Below, piece by piece: positions 44,094 to 56,284 of a DNA stretch of 64,000 nucleotides. Origin of the DNA: Coptis chinensis (lineage: Eukaryota > Streptophyta > Magnoliopsida > Ranunculales > Ranunculaceae). The notes beneath the pieces were generated by a model. It was not told where the DNA came from, searched no databases, and was given only the letters and a program-made list of their open reading frames with translations. The translations under genes were made by a program, and so were the position numbers. Within the stretch, counting starts at the first letter, position 1. Every line of letters begins with the position of its first letter. Location: NCBI GenBank assembly GCA_015680905.1, contig CM027378.1, forward strand, positions 41,079,001 through 41,143,000, given 5' to 3'.

Positions 44094-45249
44094 ATGGCGC
44101 TACGACGAAGAATGTTGCCGGAGCACGCGTTTGAGGCCGACCATTTCGCACCATTTTACGACGCCAATATGATTAAGAGGGATTGGAACAGACTGTGGTA
44201 TTCGACAGATGAGTTCTATCACTATGATTTGGTAGAACAGTTTTATAAGAAACGAGAATTGGAGGGAAATAGGATTTTCATTAGGATAGCAGGAACGAGG
44301 AGGGAAGTAACGAGACAGTTGTTGGCTGAGCTATTAGGAATCACGCCTGTAACCAACCTAGATACGACCATTCAGGAATCCCAGTATACTGCAGTTCCTG
44401 TTTTGATGAAAGATACGGTCATAGAGGGTGAATATAATACGATATCCCATTCGTTAGCCGGACGACCTTGAGAACCAATCAACCGGGTCAGCTTCGGTGG
44501 ATTGGTAGGAACGCCCCTGAAAGACAAAGTCAGCGACATCGGACTTCGTGCGTGCCGCGTTCTGGATTTTGCAAACGAATGAGTGTAATTTCTGCATCCT
44601 CGATTTAATTTTGAATGTGATTAGAGGAGTGGGAAAGAGCATGGCGCCTCTTCCCGTATTGATCACTAAGATTATGCTCTCATTTAGAGCTGTCGCTAAA
44701 TCTGCTCCTATTAAGATCAAATTGCATTCTAATGCAAGTATTTATAAGGAATGCATCCAAGAGACTTGGCCGTTGTCTGCAGAGAATGAAGTTGAGTCGC
44801 ATAATGAAGGGGAAGATATGACATGGTTGGTTGAGGATAATTTCGATAGTCATACTTCTAATTTAGAACGAATGATAATGCTGCAAACTGGTTTGCGATG
44901 CGGTTATCGTATCTGTGAAGATATCCGACATAGACAAATTGTACTTCGAAATAAGCAAATGAACTTTCAGACGAGAGTTGAAATGCTCGAAAGGGGTCAG
45001 GAAGATATCTTGTCTAACTTGGAGATTATCCACCAGAATCACCAAGCCCAGTATGCAGTACTCAAGACTGAGATGGAAGCACAGCGCTTGTTCAGGATAG
45101 AGATGCTACGACGCATGCCACTCGTGGATGAGTCTGTCTCAGCTGAGTCTGAGAGGCATGAGCGTCGTCGCCGCAGGCCAGATGGCTCAAGCCATTCTTC
45201 ACCACAGAACCAGTCTCCATCCCAGGGACCATCTTCTTCACACGCCTAG
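44094..45249 (+). pseudogene. ORF A, coiled-coil 3' protein (P)
   Basis: The ATG at 44094 starts M-A-L-R-R-R-M-L-P-E-H-A-F. The first open piece (to 44471) has W-N-R-L-W-Y-S-T-D-E-F-Y, L-V-E-Q-F-Y-K-K-R-E-L-E and G-T-R-R-E-V-T-R. Frame changes between 44450 and 44550 separate it from the second piece (44548-45249), which has F-C-I-L-D-L-I-L-N-V-I-R-G-V-G-K-S and P-L-P-V-L-I-T-K-I-M, a long predicted coiled-coil region around 44880-45090, and a Ser/Pro/Gln-rich tail ending at TAG 45249. It is about 385 codons if the frames are counted through. Known Athila elements carry an env-like ORF here; no fusion peptide or convincing transmembrane helix is seen. Confidence 0.78.
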
Positions 45250-45660
45250 GTGTTCACCATCAGTTGTGTCCTGTTATTTCATTTCATTTTTTTTTTTTTT
45301 TGTTTTGTTAGTGGAATTTTATTTCAGTAGTTAGATTTGAATATTAAGTTGTTTGTTTTCGATTGCTTGGATTTCATATTATTTTAATATAATTTATTTT
45401 GATCATCTTTCGTAAAGTTGTCTTGGAGTCAAAGTTGAAAATTAGGCCGATATCGGCATATCTATGATTTTTTTGTAGTGGTAGCATGATATGTAGTAGA
45501 GTTTAGAAGTTACTATTCTAAACCAAGTTTAAAAGATACCAGGGTTGTTAGGAAATCAAAACTATGGTTAGTTTCCGTTTTCGGGTTTGGCGTTTTCTAT
45601 TTCGGAAATTGCCTTAAAACAATTTGGCAACTTGCCGATTCGTTTTGGAAACCCAGAACC
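45250..45660 (+). other. Spacer between ORF A and the ORF B promoter (P)
   Basis: A/T-rich, no ORF. It contains a T-run at 45289-45301. The polypurine-like motif present here in Y, W, Z and Q is not seen. Confidence 0.4.
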
Positions 45661-45669
45661 TATTTAAAC
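45661..45669 (+). promoter_or_regulatory. TATA-like box upstream of ORF B (P)
   Basis: TATTTAAAC is at the position of TATATAAAC in A1, followed by the same C/A-rich stretch with CACTCACAACCC. Confidence 0.45.
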
Positions 45670-45774
45670 TTCCATCAATCTACACTCACAACCCATACTA
45701 CACCCCACAATCATCTCTCACCTTTCACTCCAAGCTTTTTCTGCTTGTTTTCTTGTAAACACTTGTTTACGATT

Positions 45775-45990
45775 TCTACGCGCCAGCCAAGCTTTCGATA
45801 AAGCTGGCGCTGCGCCTATACACTTCCACAAATTTTTTTCGAGGCAGCCAAGCAAGAGCTTGCGACTCGCCCTATAACACTGTAAATCGAAAAATCTCAC
45901 GAAGCCGAAGCGCCCAAGCGCGACCAGCATGAAACACTGTAATTTAAAACCTACGAAGCGCTTCCTCCTCCTCCCGTAAGCACAGGAAAT
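45775..45990 (+). repeat. GC-rich repeat leader upstream of ORF B (P)
   Basis: GCGCCAGCCAAGC, AAGCTGGCGCTGCGCC and CAAGCGCGACCAGC units and two AACACTGTAA elements, as in the gag leader. The units are more eroded than in Y or W. Confidence 0.5.
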
Positions 45991-46048
45991 TCCGATTTTC
46001 TGAGGTTTCTTCCAGGTTTTCGCAGCTGTTCTACAGAGTAGTTTTGAG

Positions 46049-46962
46049 ATGACACCTCCTATAGTGATTCCTGAACAGTCATTTGAAGACTTGATGGGAA
46101 CCGATACCTATGGAGCATCGTTCCGCGAGCGGATCGTGCAGTTAGGATGGCGGCATCTTCTGGTGAGTGATGACGATTCTTTTTCACCTAAGCTAACTGA
46201 ATTCTTCTATAATAATATTACTTTTTTGTACCCAAGAAGGAGAACAAAATTTTCCCTTGCTATTCTTTGCACGACTATGGAATTCAGATAAGCAATTGAT
46301 AGCTTTGGTTTCGGGGTTGCCATTACGACCCTGCACACACGTGGGGATATATGACGGATAACTCATACCTATATGAATATGCCTATTTCCATGAGTATTA
46401 TGGGGAGGGTGTTTCAATATCATGGACCAAGACCAATATAACATCGCCTCGAAAGTAGCCTATCGCTGAATGTAGGCACAACCATGTTGTTCATCATGAT
46501 GAACATTCTAGAAACGGCGGTTTACTTACGCCAATAATACCGGCGGTGACGCGTTTTCCTTGATTTAGGCGAGGGGACGTCGTCGGTATGACATTCCCCG
46601 AAGTTTTAGTTGCTACTACTGAAGCGAGGCCATACCTTGAGGCATAAGTACCTTCTTATGCCTGTCTTGGTTTGCCGCATTATCTTGGCGCTTGCCTACC
46701 CATATTCTGTACCGCGATTACCGAGTTGGGAAAGGGTCGAAACCATGAGACCCACCAATCGTGGTGGTAAGATCATTCCGAGCCATGACTTGGCGGGATG
46801 GCAGGTGCAACCACATTTGGTTACCCCTACACCCCATCAGACCAAGTAACACTAGAGAGGTTAGCACTAGTTGATGATACACCTACGGGAAGGCGTGGCA
46901 AGTTGTTATGGCATGGCAGGATCTGAAAAGAACCTCATATAGAAGAGGAGGATGACGAGTAA
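46049..46962 (+). pseudogene. ORF B, broken copy (P)
   Basis: The ATG at 46049 begins M-T-P-P-I-V-I-P-E-Q-S-F-E-D-L and is of the same subtype as Y (L-L-V-S-D-D-D-S-F-S-P-K-L-T). The frame is lost near 46230 and is regained in pieces, for example 46610-46849 with L-R-H-K-Y-L-L-M-P-V-L-V-C-R-I-I. The acidic tail ends D-D-E at TAA 46960-46962. Many single-base indels in a copy this young are suspicious. Function unknown. Confidence 0.75.
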
Positions 46963-46977
46963 ATCTTTGGGGTGCGG

Positions 46978-47116
46978 GTAAGTTTTAGTTAAGTTAGTGT
47001 TTGCTTATGTCCCAAGCAATTTCATTCCGTTAACCCCATAATGGGTGGAACTCTTATAGAGTTGTGTCAGTTTTTTTTATATTACTATATTTGTATGTTT
47101 TAACCTTGTTTTGCAG
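46978..47116 (+). other. Putative 3'-UTR intron after ORF B (P)
   Basis: GGGTAAGT begins 15 nt after the stop codon, and CCTTGTTTTGCAG ends at 47116, 139 nt. The inner inverted repeats CCCATAATGGG and AACTC-TTATA-GAGTT match A1 exactly. Confidence 0.65.
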
Positions 47117-48775
47117 ATGTTCCTGAATTTAACGCGCTTCAATGGTATTTTTCCTACCATCCTTATTTAAATGCTTTGAGGACAAAGCATGCTTCTTGTT
47201 TGGGGGCATAGAAACACGTGTAATTAAGACATCTGTTAGGATATAGATATGTATAATATGCACTTGTTTTCTAGTTAAAATTTCAAAAATTTAAAAATAT
47301 AAATAAAAAAAAGTATGCTATACACTTAGGAATATTGGTATTGTTTTCTTTCTCTATGCTCTTAACAATTTAGAAGTCTCACATAGCTTTTGCATCAGAA
47401 TAAATGTTAGAAACTTAGGTTAATATGTAGGTAATAATCTTTGCATCTATCTATAAATTTATTACATGAGTATCTATGATTGTTAGCAGTAAGTTTTTGA
47501 AATCTAGGCTAGAGTACCTATTCTACAAATCCTGTGAGAATATAGCCTAAAGCCTTATATGAGCGAAACATTTGAGAAACGACACAAGGGAGAAGTAAAA
47601 AATCCGGATAGAGAAATCACACGTCCACTTGCTTGATCACTAAGCCATATCCTAAAAGCGAGAATTTAGGCCCTCTTTGGATCGATATAGCCGAAATTCA
47701 AACCTATGAATTATTTTCCGCTAGTAAGCCCCTCCGAGCCTTTCTTTTTAGCCTTCCATAAACCACAATTCCTTTACCCTGTTACAAAAAAAAACAAAAT
47801 AAAAAAAAAAAAAAGAATAAATCAACCTACCCAATTTAGAATAAGTCTGAGAATAGAATGAGTGAAGAAAGAAGAAGAGAAAAACCTGTGTAAACAAAAA
47901 TTAGTTAGTTGCTTCAGAAAAAGAAAAGAAGTTTCCATCCAAGGAAAAAGAAAAAAAATATATATATATATATATAGAAATAAATAAAAACTCCAAAAAA
48001 TAGAATAAAGGGAGTCAAAAGCCAAAGAAAAGAAAAAGAAAAATATGGCTAAGGATGGAAACAAAGTATAGAAGCAAAAGGAAATAACAAGGTTTTCTCT
48101 AAGTTACATAATATGAAGACTCTATTATCTCAGACTTGTCCTTTTGAATATCCATTTCCTTCCTTCTTAAACCATCTCCTAATCCCCGCAATACCTAATA
48201 AAGACCTCTAGCTCAATTAGGAATAGGTTAGTGTGATAGTAAGTGGCAGATGTGTTTGATCGACTCCGGCTTCCTTGTTGTCATTGAGATTGTAAGGTAA
48301 AGTGTGCCCACCGCATTAATCGGAGCAAAAATAAACTTGAGTGGAAAAATCGAGTGGTTTTGTCTTGACATTTATGTGAGGACCTACTTAAGGGCGCTTA
48401 TTATGAAGTTTCAAACGGACCTGCTATTACATTTCATAGTATTACTCATTGTTATATGTTTATTTTAGATGATTGATTATTATGCATATATTAGCTTAGG
48501 GTTCTGACTGGGTTATTCTTATGTATTTGCTAGTGAGATGTATAGATAGTTGAGACATGAATGAGAAAACAATAGTTTTATTTCTTAGTCGTTGTAGTAT
48601 AGATGAAGTTTGTGAGTACCTTCACTGGAAAACTCTCACGAGGCTATAACTCGTCCACTAGGGAATTCCTAGTGGTTTAAGGCCTTGTTGCATATGGTCA
48701 ATGCAATCGCACTCAGCGAGACGAGAGTAGATAGAACTCCATTTTTGGCCACTTATGCTAATTTCTCATATTTGC
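47117..48775 (+). other. 3' spacer of P with internal polypurine module
   Basis: The internal module (CTTTGAGGACAAAGCATGC then TTGTTTGGGGGC) is at about 47175-47208. A purine-rich tract lies at about 47790-48060 with a (TA)n run at 47959-47976. No ORF is supported. Confidence 0.55.
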
Positions 48776-48808
48776 TTGAGGACAAGCAAAATGCTGTTTG
48801 GGGGTGGT
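48775..48808 (+). promoter_or_regulatory. Polypurine tract of P
   Basis: CTTGAGGACAAGC then GCTGTTTGGGGGTGGT, directly before the 3' LTR. Confidence 0.75.
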
Positions 48809-50307
48809 TGATAAGAGCCCAAAACTGTAGTTTTAACCCCTTAGCAGTCATACTTTTAGACCAATTAGGTGAGTAATAAGTAAGAGTTAAGACTGATTAC
48901 GTGTTTTTATGTATTTCAGGCTTCAAAGTCTATTATGTGCGTGGAATGTGCCACTTTGATGAGATAAAGGAGCAATGGTTGGTTACTAAGGAGTTCGGGT
49001 GATTAAAGGCCAAGATTCAAGAAGACAAAGCCTTTGTAAAGCCCTGGTCAAAAGATGAAAAGTCAAAGTCCACGCAAAGTAAAAGCAAAGATGCACAAAG
49101 TCAATAGAACTTCCGAAGACCATATCTTTAGACTCAGACCTCGGAATTGGGCCTACCTTATGTCAAAACGACCGGCTCGGAAAGAGCTTTCCAATGGTCC
49201 TAGCCTTGACCCAATCAGAGGAGCAAAAGTGGATGAAAAGTCTGTTGAAGCGAACTGCATCTGAAGAGGCCTTTTTTTGATCGAAGACTGGGTTTTGGGC
49301 CCATTCTCCGGCCCAAAACATGGCTCCAAGCCCATGCACGATTTTTGGATCTGGATGTATAAAAACAAAAGCTTCACTCTTTGTTAATGGTAGCTAGTTA
49401 GACCTAAATTAATATATAGAATTCTAGATCTAGTTTTATTAATTAATTAAGTGTTAGTTCCATTTCAATTCTCGCTTTTAGATTAAATTCTTGAATCATT
49501 GTTCTTGATTGATTAGATAAATAAAATAGTTAGTTTGTCAATTTCGAATTTGGTTATTTCCATTCTAGATCTAATTTCAATTCTTGTTCTCATTTCATTT
49601 CAGCCATTAAATTAGATTCATTATTGTTAAATTAAGTAAATCTCAATTTCTTACATTATGTTTAGTTTAAATTCAATGGGAAATGTTAGTTTGATGAATC
49701 AAGGCTAAAACCTCCATTAGAGGGGTTGATGAAGCCTTGATGAAAACTTAGTGGTTAGTATAGAATTGGTTGTAGAATCTATTCCACTCTAGAAGGTCGT
49801 GTTTCGCCATGAGAATAGGTGGACGACCTCACATGCTAGTTAGTATCCGGTAGGAATGCCATGAACACTAGGGATTAGAACTCGAAATTCTCGCCGTAAG
49901 AACGTGAGAATTGAGATACAACATTCTACGCTAGGTCGTTAAGTTGGATTCGAGGTGGATTCAATTCCCCTCTAATTTATTTATCTAGATTCAAACAATC
50001 GTATTTCCGTAGCCATTAGATTAACTTTAGTTTATATTTTATAATTTATATTTAATTTAAAATAACGCCGTCTTGTTAGCATAACATTTAAGTAAAGCTC
50101 TCATTGACTTAAGACTGATTTCTTAGACTTAGAAAACAATCCATGCTAGGGAACTAGGAGTGGAACTAACTTCCTACTCCACTTAGTGCAATTAGATCGA
50201 GAGTAGAAGCTTTGATAATTGAGATAGTAAAAGTCCAGTTTTAGTTTACTTACGGATTGAATTCATCGTTGAATTTCGTAGGTAAACTATACATTTTATA
50301 GTTATCA
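48809..50307 (+). repeat. 3' LTR of P
   Basis: 1499 bp, TGATAAGAGCCC to TAGTTATCA, followed by GATAC (50308-50312). Differences from the 5' LTR are concentrated in roughly the first 550 bp and often touch CG-containing words. Confidence 0.93.
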
Positions 50308-51114
50308 GATACTTTAGGTGAGAAAGGAATGAAGTATGAATCCTGATATCTTTCATGATGCTCAGATGAGGAAAAATAAGATAAACTAGGTTTCATACTA
50401 CACTCGGTCAAAGCTTGGCTCTCAACTACAGGAATGGTGTACTCATGGGATTCCGTGCTAGGCAAACACTCTTCACCTTGAGGGTTGAAAAAATTATAGA
50501 TGGTCTCTGAGGCAATTGGCTCAAGTGCAAATTTGAGGTTCCTCTGAAATGGTGGGTGAATGGATGGCTTAGTTATGGTAGATGGTTGAATTTTAGGAGG
50601 TGGTAACTCGGGTGGATGATGGTCGGTTGGTGGTTCATCAGTTGGTGGATCCTCACACGCTCTAAAGAACTTTACATCTGGCTTGGCTGAATCCACAAGG
50701 TTATGGTTCGTTGCTTTATCTTTAAGAAATTCATCAATTTTTTCTGTTGTTATTTCTTCAGCTGCCAAACTAAATTGAGAGTCACATTGCGCTAAAGAAG
50801 TTACATCGTTTAACTTCTGCACATTACCTTGTTCATGCCTTATATTAAAATTGTTAATCTCTATTTCCTCACCCTCTTCATCTAAAACACTATAACTATC
50901 TTTAATGGCATCATTCGAATGTGTCGAGAAATCATCCAGCCGAGTGCGGTTAGCAAACACAAAGGCTTGGACATGCTCAACAGGAGGGTCCATATTAAGA
51001 GAGTGCAAATAGTTCTCAAATTCTTCCTCTATCACATCTTTATAAATATCTTCTATTGTGTCATTATTATATTCATCTTTAGATGTATCAGTGGGAGGTT
51101 CCTCAGAGGCATCT
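50308..51114 (-). pseudogene. Z, right part: accessory acidic ORF (part 1)
   Basis: The frame is open on the minus strand from at least 51035 to the P insertion point. It is acidic, with a proline-rich hinge (P-P-T-D-E-P-P-T-D) and P-F-Q-R-N-L-K-F-A-L-E-P near 50545-50510. It closely matches W 7936-7262 but keeps the Gln codon where W has TAG. Its upstream end is cut by the Q LTR at 51115, and its C-terminal end is at 34977-35189. This is the least damaged copy of the accessory protein: the only visible breaks are the two insertions. Confidence 0.75.
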
Positions 51115-52624
51115 TGATAAAACGATAAAATTTGAATATAACTCTACTTACGAATAAACGATGAAGTCTCAAAACGCAAGTAAAACTATTTCTTTTACGA
51201 AGACAGTTCTTATCAAAAATTTATACTCTCGAATCTATTGAAATAGAGTGGAGTACAAGATTCGTTCCACTTCTAGTTCTTTAACATTCAAAGTTTTCTA
51301 TAATTATCAGTTTATCCAAAGTCTAATGAGAGTAATGGTGGGATTATACTACGATGTGAATTCTAAGAACAAGATACTAACTATAATGATTCAACTACGA
51401 AATGCTATGGAATACTAAGGTTTGAATCTAGAATAAGAATTAGGGGGGAATTGAATCCAACTTAATAAACTAGCATAGATTGTTGTAATCCAATTTTTAC
51501 GTTCTTACGGTAAGAATTGGTCGTTCTAATCCCTAATTATACATGGCATCTCTACCAATTCATAACTAGCATGTGATGAAGTCCAACCCATTTTCATGGC
51601 GAATCAACAACATTCTAGAGTGGAATAGACTCTTACAACGATTCTACACTACACAATTAAGTTTTCATCAAGGCTTCATCAAACCCCTCTAATGGAGGTT
51701 TAGCCTTGATTCATCAAACTATCATTTCCACATGAAATTGAATAAGACATAATATAAATATTCTAACTTTATTAAATTCAACTAAACAATAATTGAAATC
51801 TAAATTAACAACTAAGAAATCATTAACAAACAAGAATTGAAATTAGATCTAAGCAATTTTAAATAACAAAATCAAAATTATCAAGAACTAACTATTTTAT
51901 TTATCTAATGAATGATAAACAATGATTCAAATAACTAATCTAAAACAAGGTATGAAAAAACTAATTAATTAACTAATAAAAATTCTCAAAACTAGATCTA
52001 GATTATTCTCTAATGGCTACTTTCTTTCCTAAGCTAATTGATACTTAAGAGCTAAGTCTTGTGTGTGGAAATGGAGGAGACCAGATCCACATTTTCGTGC
52101 ATGGGTTGAGGGTCCATGTTTTGGGCCAGAAAATCGAGTCCAAAGCCCAATTTCTTCAGTCCAAAGGGCCCTTTTCATCTAGCTTTGACTTCAATAGGAT
52201 TTTTCTCCACTTCTGCTCCTCTGATTAGATCAAGGTTTAGACCATTGGAAAGCTCTTTCCGAGTCGGTCGTTTTGACATAAGGTACGCCCAATTCTGAAG
52301 CCTGAGTCCAAAGAGACGGTCTTTGGAAGTTCTGCTGACTTTTGTGTGCTGTTTCGCCCCACATTGACTCTGACTTTTCAGCTTCTGACCGGGCTTTACA
52401 AATGATTTTTCTCCTTGAATCTTGGCCTTTAATCATAGAACTTCTTAGCAACCAACCCTTGCTCCTTTATATCGCCAAAGTGGCACATTTCTGCACATAA
52501 TTGACTTTAATGCCTAAAATACATAAAAGTACGTAATTAGCATTAATTCTTATTTATTACTCGCATAATTGGTCTAAAAGTATTATTGTTAAGGGGTTAA
52601 AACTATAGTTTTGGGCTCTTATCA
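51115..52624 (-). repeat. 3' LTR of Q
   Basis: 1510 bp from TGATAAAACG (51115) to GGGCTCTTATCA (52624). The internal polypurine tract follows directly. Confidence 0.87.
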
Positions 52625-54277
52625 AACCACCCCCAAACAGCATTTTGCTTGTCCTCAAGCAAATATGAGAAATTAGCATAAGTGACCAAAAAATGGAGTT
52701 CTAGCTAATCTCATTTCGCCGAGTACGATTGCATTGACCATATGCAACAAGGCCTTAAACCACTAGAAATTCCCTAGTGGACGAAGTTATAGCCTCGTGA
52801 GAGTTTTCCCAATGAAGGTACTCACAAACTTCATCTATAATACAACTAATCGAAAATAAAACTATTGCTTCCTTATCTATGTCTCAATTATCTATACATC
52901 TCACTAGCAATGGATACAGAATAATCAAGTTGAAACCTAAGCTAATATATACATAATAATCAATCATCTACGAATAAACATATATACAATGAGTAATAAT
53001 ATGAGATGTACTAGCAAGTCCGTTTAAAACTCGGAATAGCGTCCTTAAGTAGGTCCTCACATAAATGTCAAGACAAAAACCACTCTGATTTTTCCGCTCA
53101 AGTTCCGCTACTCCAATGTATAGTGGGCACACTTTACCTTACAATCTCAATGACACACAAGGAAGCCGGAGTCGATCAAACACATCTACCACTTAATATC
53201 ACACTAACCTATTCCTAATTGAGCTAGAGGTCTTTATTAGGTGTTGCGGGGATTAGGAGATGGTTTAAGAAGGAAGGAAATGGATATTCGAAAAGGATAA
53301 GTTTGAGATAATAGAGGCTTCATATTTTGTAACTAGAGAAACCCTTGTTCTTTACTTTTGCTTCTACACTTTGTTTCCATCCTTAGCCATATTTTTTTTC
53401 CCTTTTTCTTTGGCTTTTGACTCCTTGATTCTATTTTTGGAGTTCTAACTCTTTATTTTATTTTATTTATTTTTTATTTGGATGGAAACTTACTTTTCTC
53501 ATCTGAAGCGACTAACAAATTCTTGATTTCAAAGGTTCTTCTCTTTTCTATTCTTCATCTCTATCCTCATACTTATTCAAAGAATTGGGTAGGTTGATTT
53601 TTTTATTTTGTTTTGTTTTGTAACAAGGTAAAGGATTTGCGGTTTATGAAAGGCTAAAGAAAGGCTCAAAGGGGCGACTAGCGGAAAATAATTCATAGGT
53701 TTGAATTTCTGGCTATATCGATCTACAGAGGGCCTAAATTCTCGCTTAGGATATGGTATAGTGATCAAGCAAGTGGACGTGTGATTTTTCTATCCGGATT
53801 TTACTTCTCCATTGTGTCATTTCTCAAATGTTCACTCATATAAGGCTTTAGGCTATATTCTCACAGGATTTGTAGAATAAGTACTCTAGCCTAGATTTCA
53901 GAAACTTACTACCAACAATCATAGATACTCATGTAACATATTTATAGATAGATGCAAGGATTATTACCTACATATAAGCCTAAGTTTCTAAAAACTATTA
54001 TAATGCAAAAGCTACGTGAGATTTCGAGATTATCAAGGGCCTAGAGAAGGAAAACAATACCAATATTCCTAAGTGTACAACATAAACCTTTTATTAATAT
54101 TTTTAATATTTTTAACTAGAAAACAAGTGCATACTATATATATCTATATCCTAATATATGCCTTAATTACACGTGTTTCTATGCCCCCCTCCCAAACAAG
54201 AAGCATGCTTTGTCCTCAAAGTATTTAAATAAATAGGGTAGGGAAATACCATGGAAACGCGTAAAATTCTGGAACAT
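52625..54277 (-). other. Polypurine tract and 3' spacer of Q
   Basis: The terminal module is AACCACCCCCAAACAGC plus GCTTGTCCTCAAGC at 52625-52663. The internal module is at about 54186-54222. A T-rich tract lies at about 53390-53620. No ORF is supported. Confidence 0.6.
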
Positions 54278-54413
54278 CTGCAAAACAAGGTTAAACATAC
54301 TAATATAGAAAATAAAAACTGACGCAACTCTATAAGAGTTCCACCCATTATGGGGTTAATGAGAAATATATTGATTGGGACATAAGCAGACACTACCAAA
54401 AATAAAAAGTAAC
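54278..54413 (-). other. Putative 3'-UTR intron after ORF B (Q), donor mutated
   Basis: The acceptor CCTTGTTTTGCAG ends at 54278. The donor reads AAG|GTTACT at 54413-54408 in place of GTAAGT, so GT is kept. The conserved AACTC-TTATA-GAGTT inverted repeat is present. Confidence 0.5.
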
Positions 54414-55347
54414 CTTAACTCCCATTTTAGCATTTTCCTCCTCATCCTCAATAAAGAAATGAGGTTCCTTCGCATCCTGCCACGCCATTGTAATTTGCCA
54501 GGCTTCACACCACTTATCGTCTACAATAGCTAACTTGTCAAGCGCCACTTGGTCGGATGGGGTGTAAGGTGCAACCTGATGAGGTTGTATCCTCCACCCT
54601 TGCCAAGTCATTGCACGGATCGATCGAATAATACAATTGGTGGGTCTCACAATGTCGACCCCAACCCAATCCGTGAAATGGGCACAAAAAATAGGGAAGA
54701 AACATAGCATAATACGACAAATTAAAATAGGCATAAGAAGGTACTTATGCCGCTTGCTATGGGCTAGGGCTAAACTAGACATTAGGGTCTGGGGAATATC
54801 ATAGAATGTTCGTCCCCTAGCTAAGGCAAGGAAAATATCACAAGTTTCGTCATTCACAGAAGAATAACGCCTTTCCCCTCTAATGTTTAGCATGATCCAA
54901 AACATAATAGTGCCCACGTTCATAGACACGCTACCAAGGGCGACGTTATAATCCCCTTGGTCCTCTATCCTAAAGATTCCTACCCCATAATGCTCATGCA
55001 AATTATCATAGTTATACATGTACATATTATCTACCAAATAGGCCCATGAGTCTTGTATTTCGACGGGCATAGCAAGTCCAAGCACAAAGGCTAGCAAGAA
55101 CCCTCGAAATTTCCATTGGTTCATCCTCGATGGTGATGGAGAACACTTGTTCTCCATCTGGTCTATCAAAGAACTTACAATTATCATAAAAATAAGATAT
55201 AAGTGCGGGAGAATAAAGTTCATCAGGACTTACCAATAGTGGCTCCCAGCCTGCTAGAATAATCACTTCGCTAAATCGCGCACCATAGTTGTCACTTTGG
55301 AACAAGTCTTTAAAAGACTATTTCGGTATGATACGAGGGGATGTCAT
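54393..55347 (-). pseudogene. ORF B, broken copy (Q)
   Basis: The ATG at 55347 starts M-T-S-P-R-I-I-P-K, then a stop interrupts the P-E-Q-S-F motif. The first part runs to about 55090 (Y-G-A-R-F-S-E, F-Y-D-N-C-K-F-F-D-R-P-D-G-E-Q). A one-frame shift then leads into the long open piece: L-A-F-V-L-G-L-A-M-P, I-E-D-Q-G-D-Y-N-V-A-L-G-S, K-R-H-K-Y-L-L-M-P-I-L-I-C-R-I-M and W-Q-G-W-R-I-Q-P. The usual stop codon is lost, so the frame reads on into the donor site (54393). Closest in type to W and A1. Confidence 0.75.
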
Positions 55348-55404
55348 CACCAATCTACTCGCTAGAGCAACTGCAAATGATCCTGATTGGATTTTTTTTT
55401 TCAT

Positions 55405-55620
55405 GCCCACTGGGTCAGGGCACGGGGTGCGCTCAACCTATGCTTGGGATGGGCGCGGGGTGCGCCTTGGTAATTTTCGAGTTCCAAACACTTGGGCGCT
55501 CTCACTTTTTGCCTGGGATGGGCGCGGGTCGCGCTCAGGATGAAAACTAGAATTCCAGTGTTTTAGGCACAGGTCGCGCTCAACTCTGGGTTTGGTAGTA
55601 GAGTCGCTTTCTGATGAAAT
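55405..55620 (-). repeat. GC-rich repeat leader upstream of ORF B (Q)
   Basis: Four units: GGGCACGGGGTGCGCTC, GGGCGCGGGGTGCGCC, GGGCGCGGGTCGCGCTC and GGCACAGGTCGCGCTC. The GGGATGGGCGCGGG context repeats twice. Confidence 0.7.
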
Positions 55621-55781
55621 TCGCCGACAGCGAGTAGGCGCAGGTAGCCATCAATGGGGCCAGCACGCCTCGAGCTCTTGAGTTGCTAAAATAGAGAAGA
55701 AAAATGGGAAACGGGGAGTGAAAGGTGAAGATGAAATGAAAGTGAGGTGTAGTGTGGGTTGTGAGTGTAGAATGAATGAAG

Positions 55782-55788
55782 TTTTATA
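55782..55788 (-). promoter_or_regulatory. TATA box upstream of ORF B (Q)
   Basis: The minus strand reads CCTATAAAACTTC, the same word order as CTATATAAACTTC in A1. Confidence 0.5.
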
Positions 55789-56284
55789 GGTTTTAAGTTG
55801 CTAAAATTGGGAAGTTGCCAAAAGGTTTAAAGGCAATTGCTGAAAAAAAAAAAAATTCCAAAACCGAAAATGGAAACAACCCATATTCTTAATTCTAAAA
55901 CAACCCCTAATATCTTTTTAGATTGAATTTAGAATAGTAACTTCTGAATTCTTTTAGATTTCATCCTACCACAACATCTAATCATAGGTATGCCCATATT
56001 GGCAATATTCTCAACCCTCACATTAAACCAACTACTAAAATGGAGGATCCTATAACAAATCATTATAGAGTAAATAATACCACCCCCAAACAATTCGGAA
56101 GGTGGGATTAACGATAAAAAACAATGCACAATTTGAAAAGAACCAAATTATATTAAAATTCAAATTCAAATTCAAATACAATTAACTACCGAATTTAACT
56201 ACCAAATTTAAAAAACTTAATATCCAACTAATAAAAACAATAAAACAACTAAATAACATCAAAACAACATATTTTTTAGAAAAC
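55789..56284 (-). other. Spacer between ORF A and ORF B (Q)
   Basis: No ORF is supported. A polypurine-like CACCCCCAAACA lies at 56081-56092. Confidence 0.5.

Larger units (their letters stand above)
35190..50307 (+). mobile_element. P: complete Athila-like element, 15118 bp, target duplication GATAC
   Basis: Both LTRs are 1499 bp (35190-36688 and 48809-50307) and very similar. GATAC flanks the element at 35185-35189 and 50308-50312. Inside are the primer-binding site, gag, protease, RT, RNase H, integrase, ORF A, ORF B, 3' spacer and polypurine tract. The insertion interrupts the accessory ORF of Z. The LTR similarity suggests a fairly recent insertion, yet almost every ORF has small insertions or deletions. 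Confidence 0.95.
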
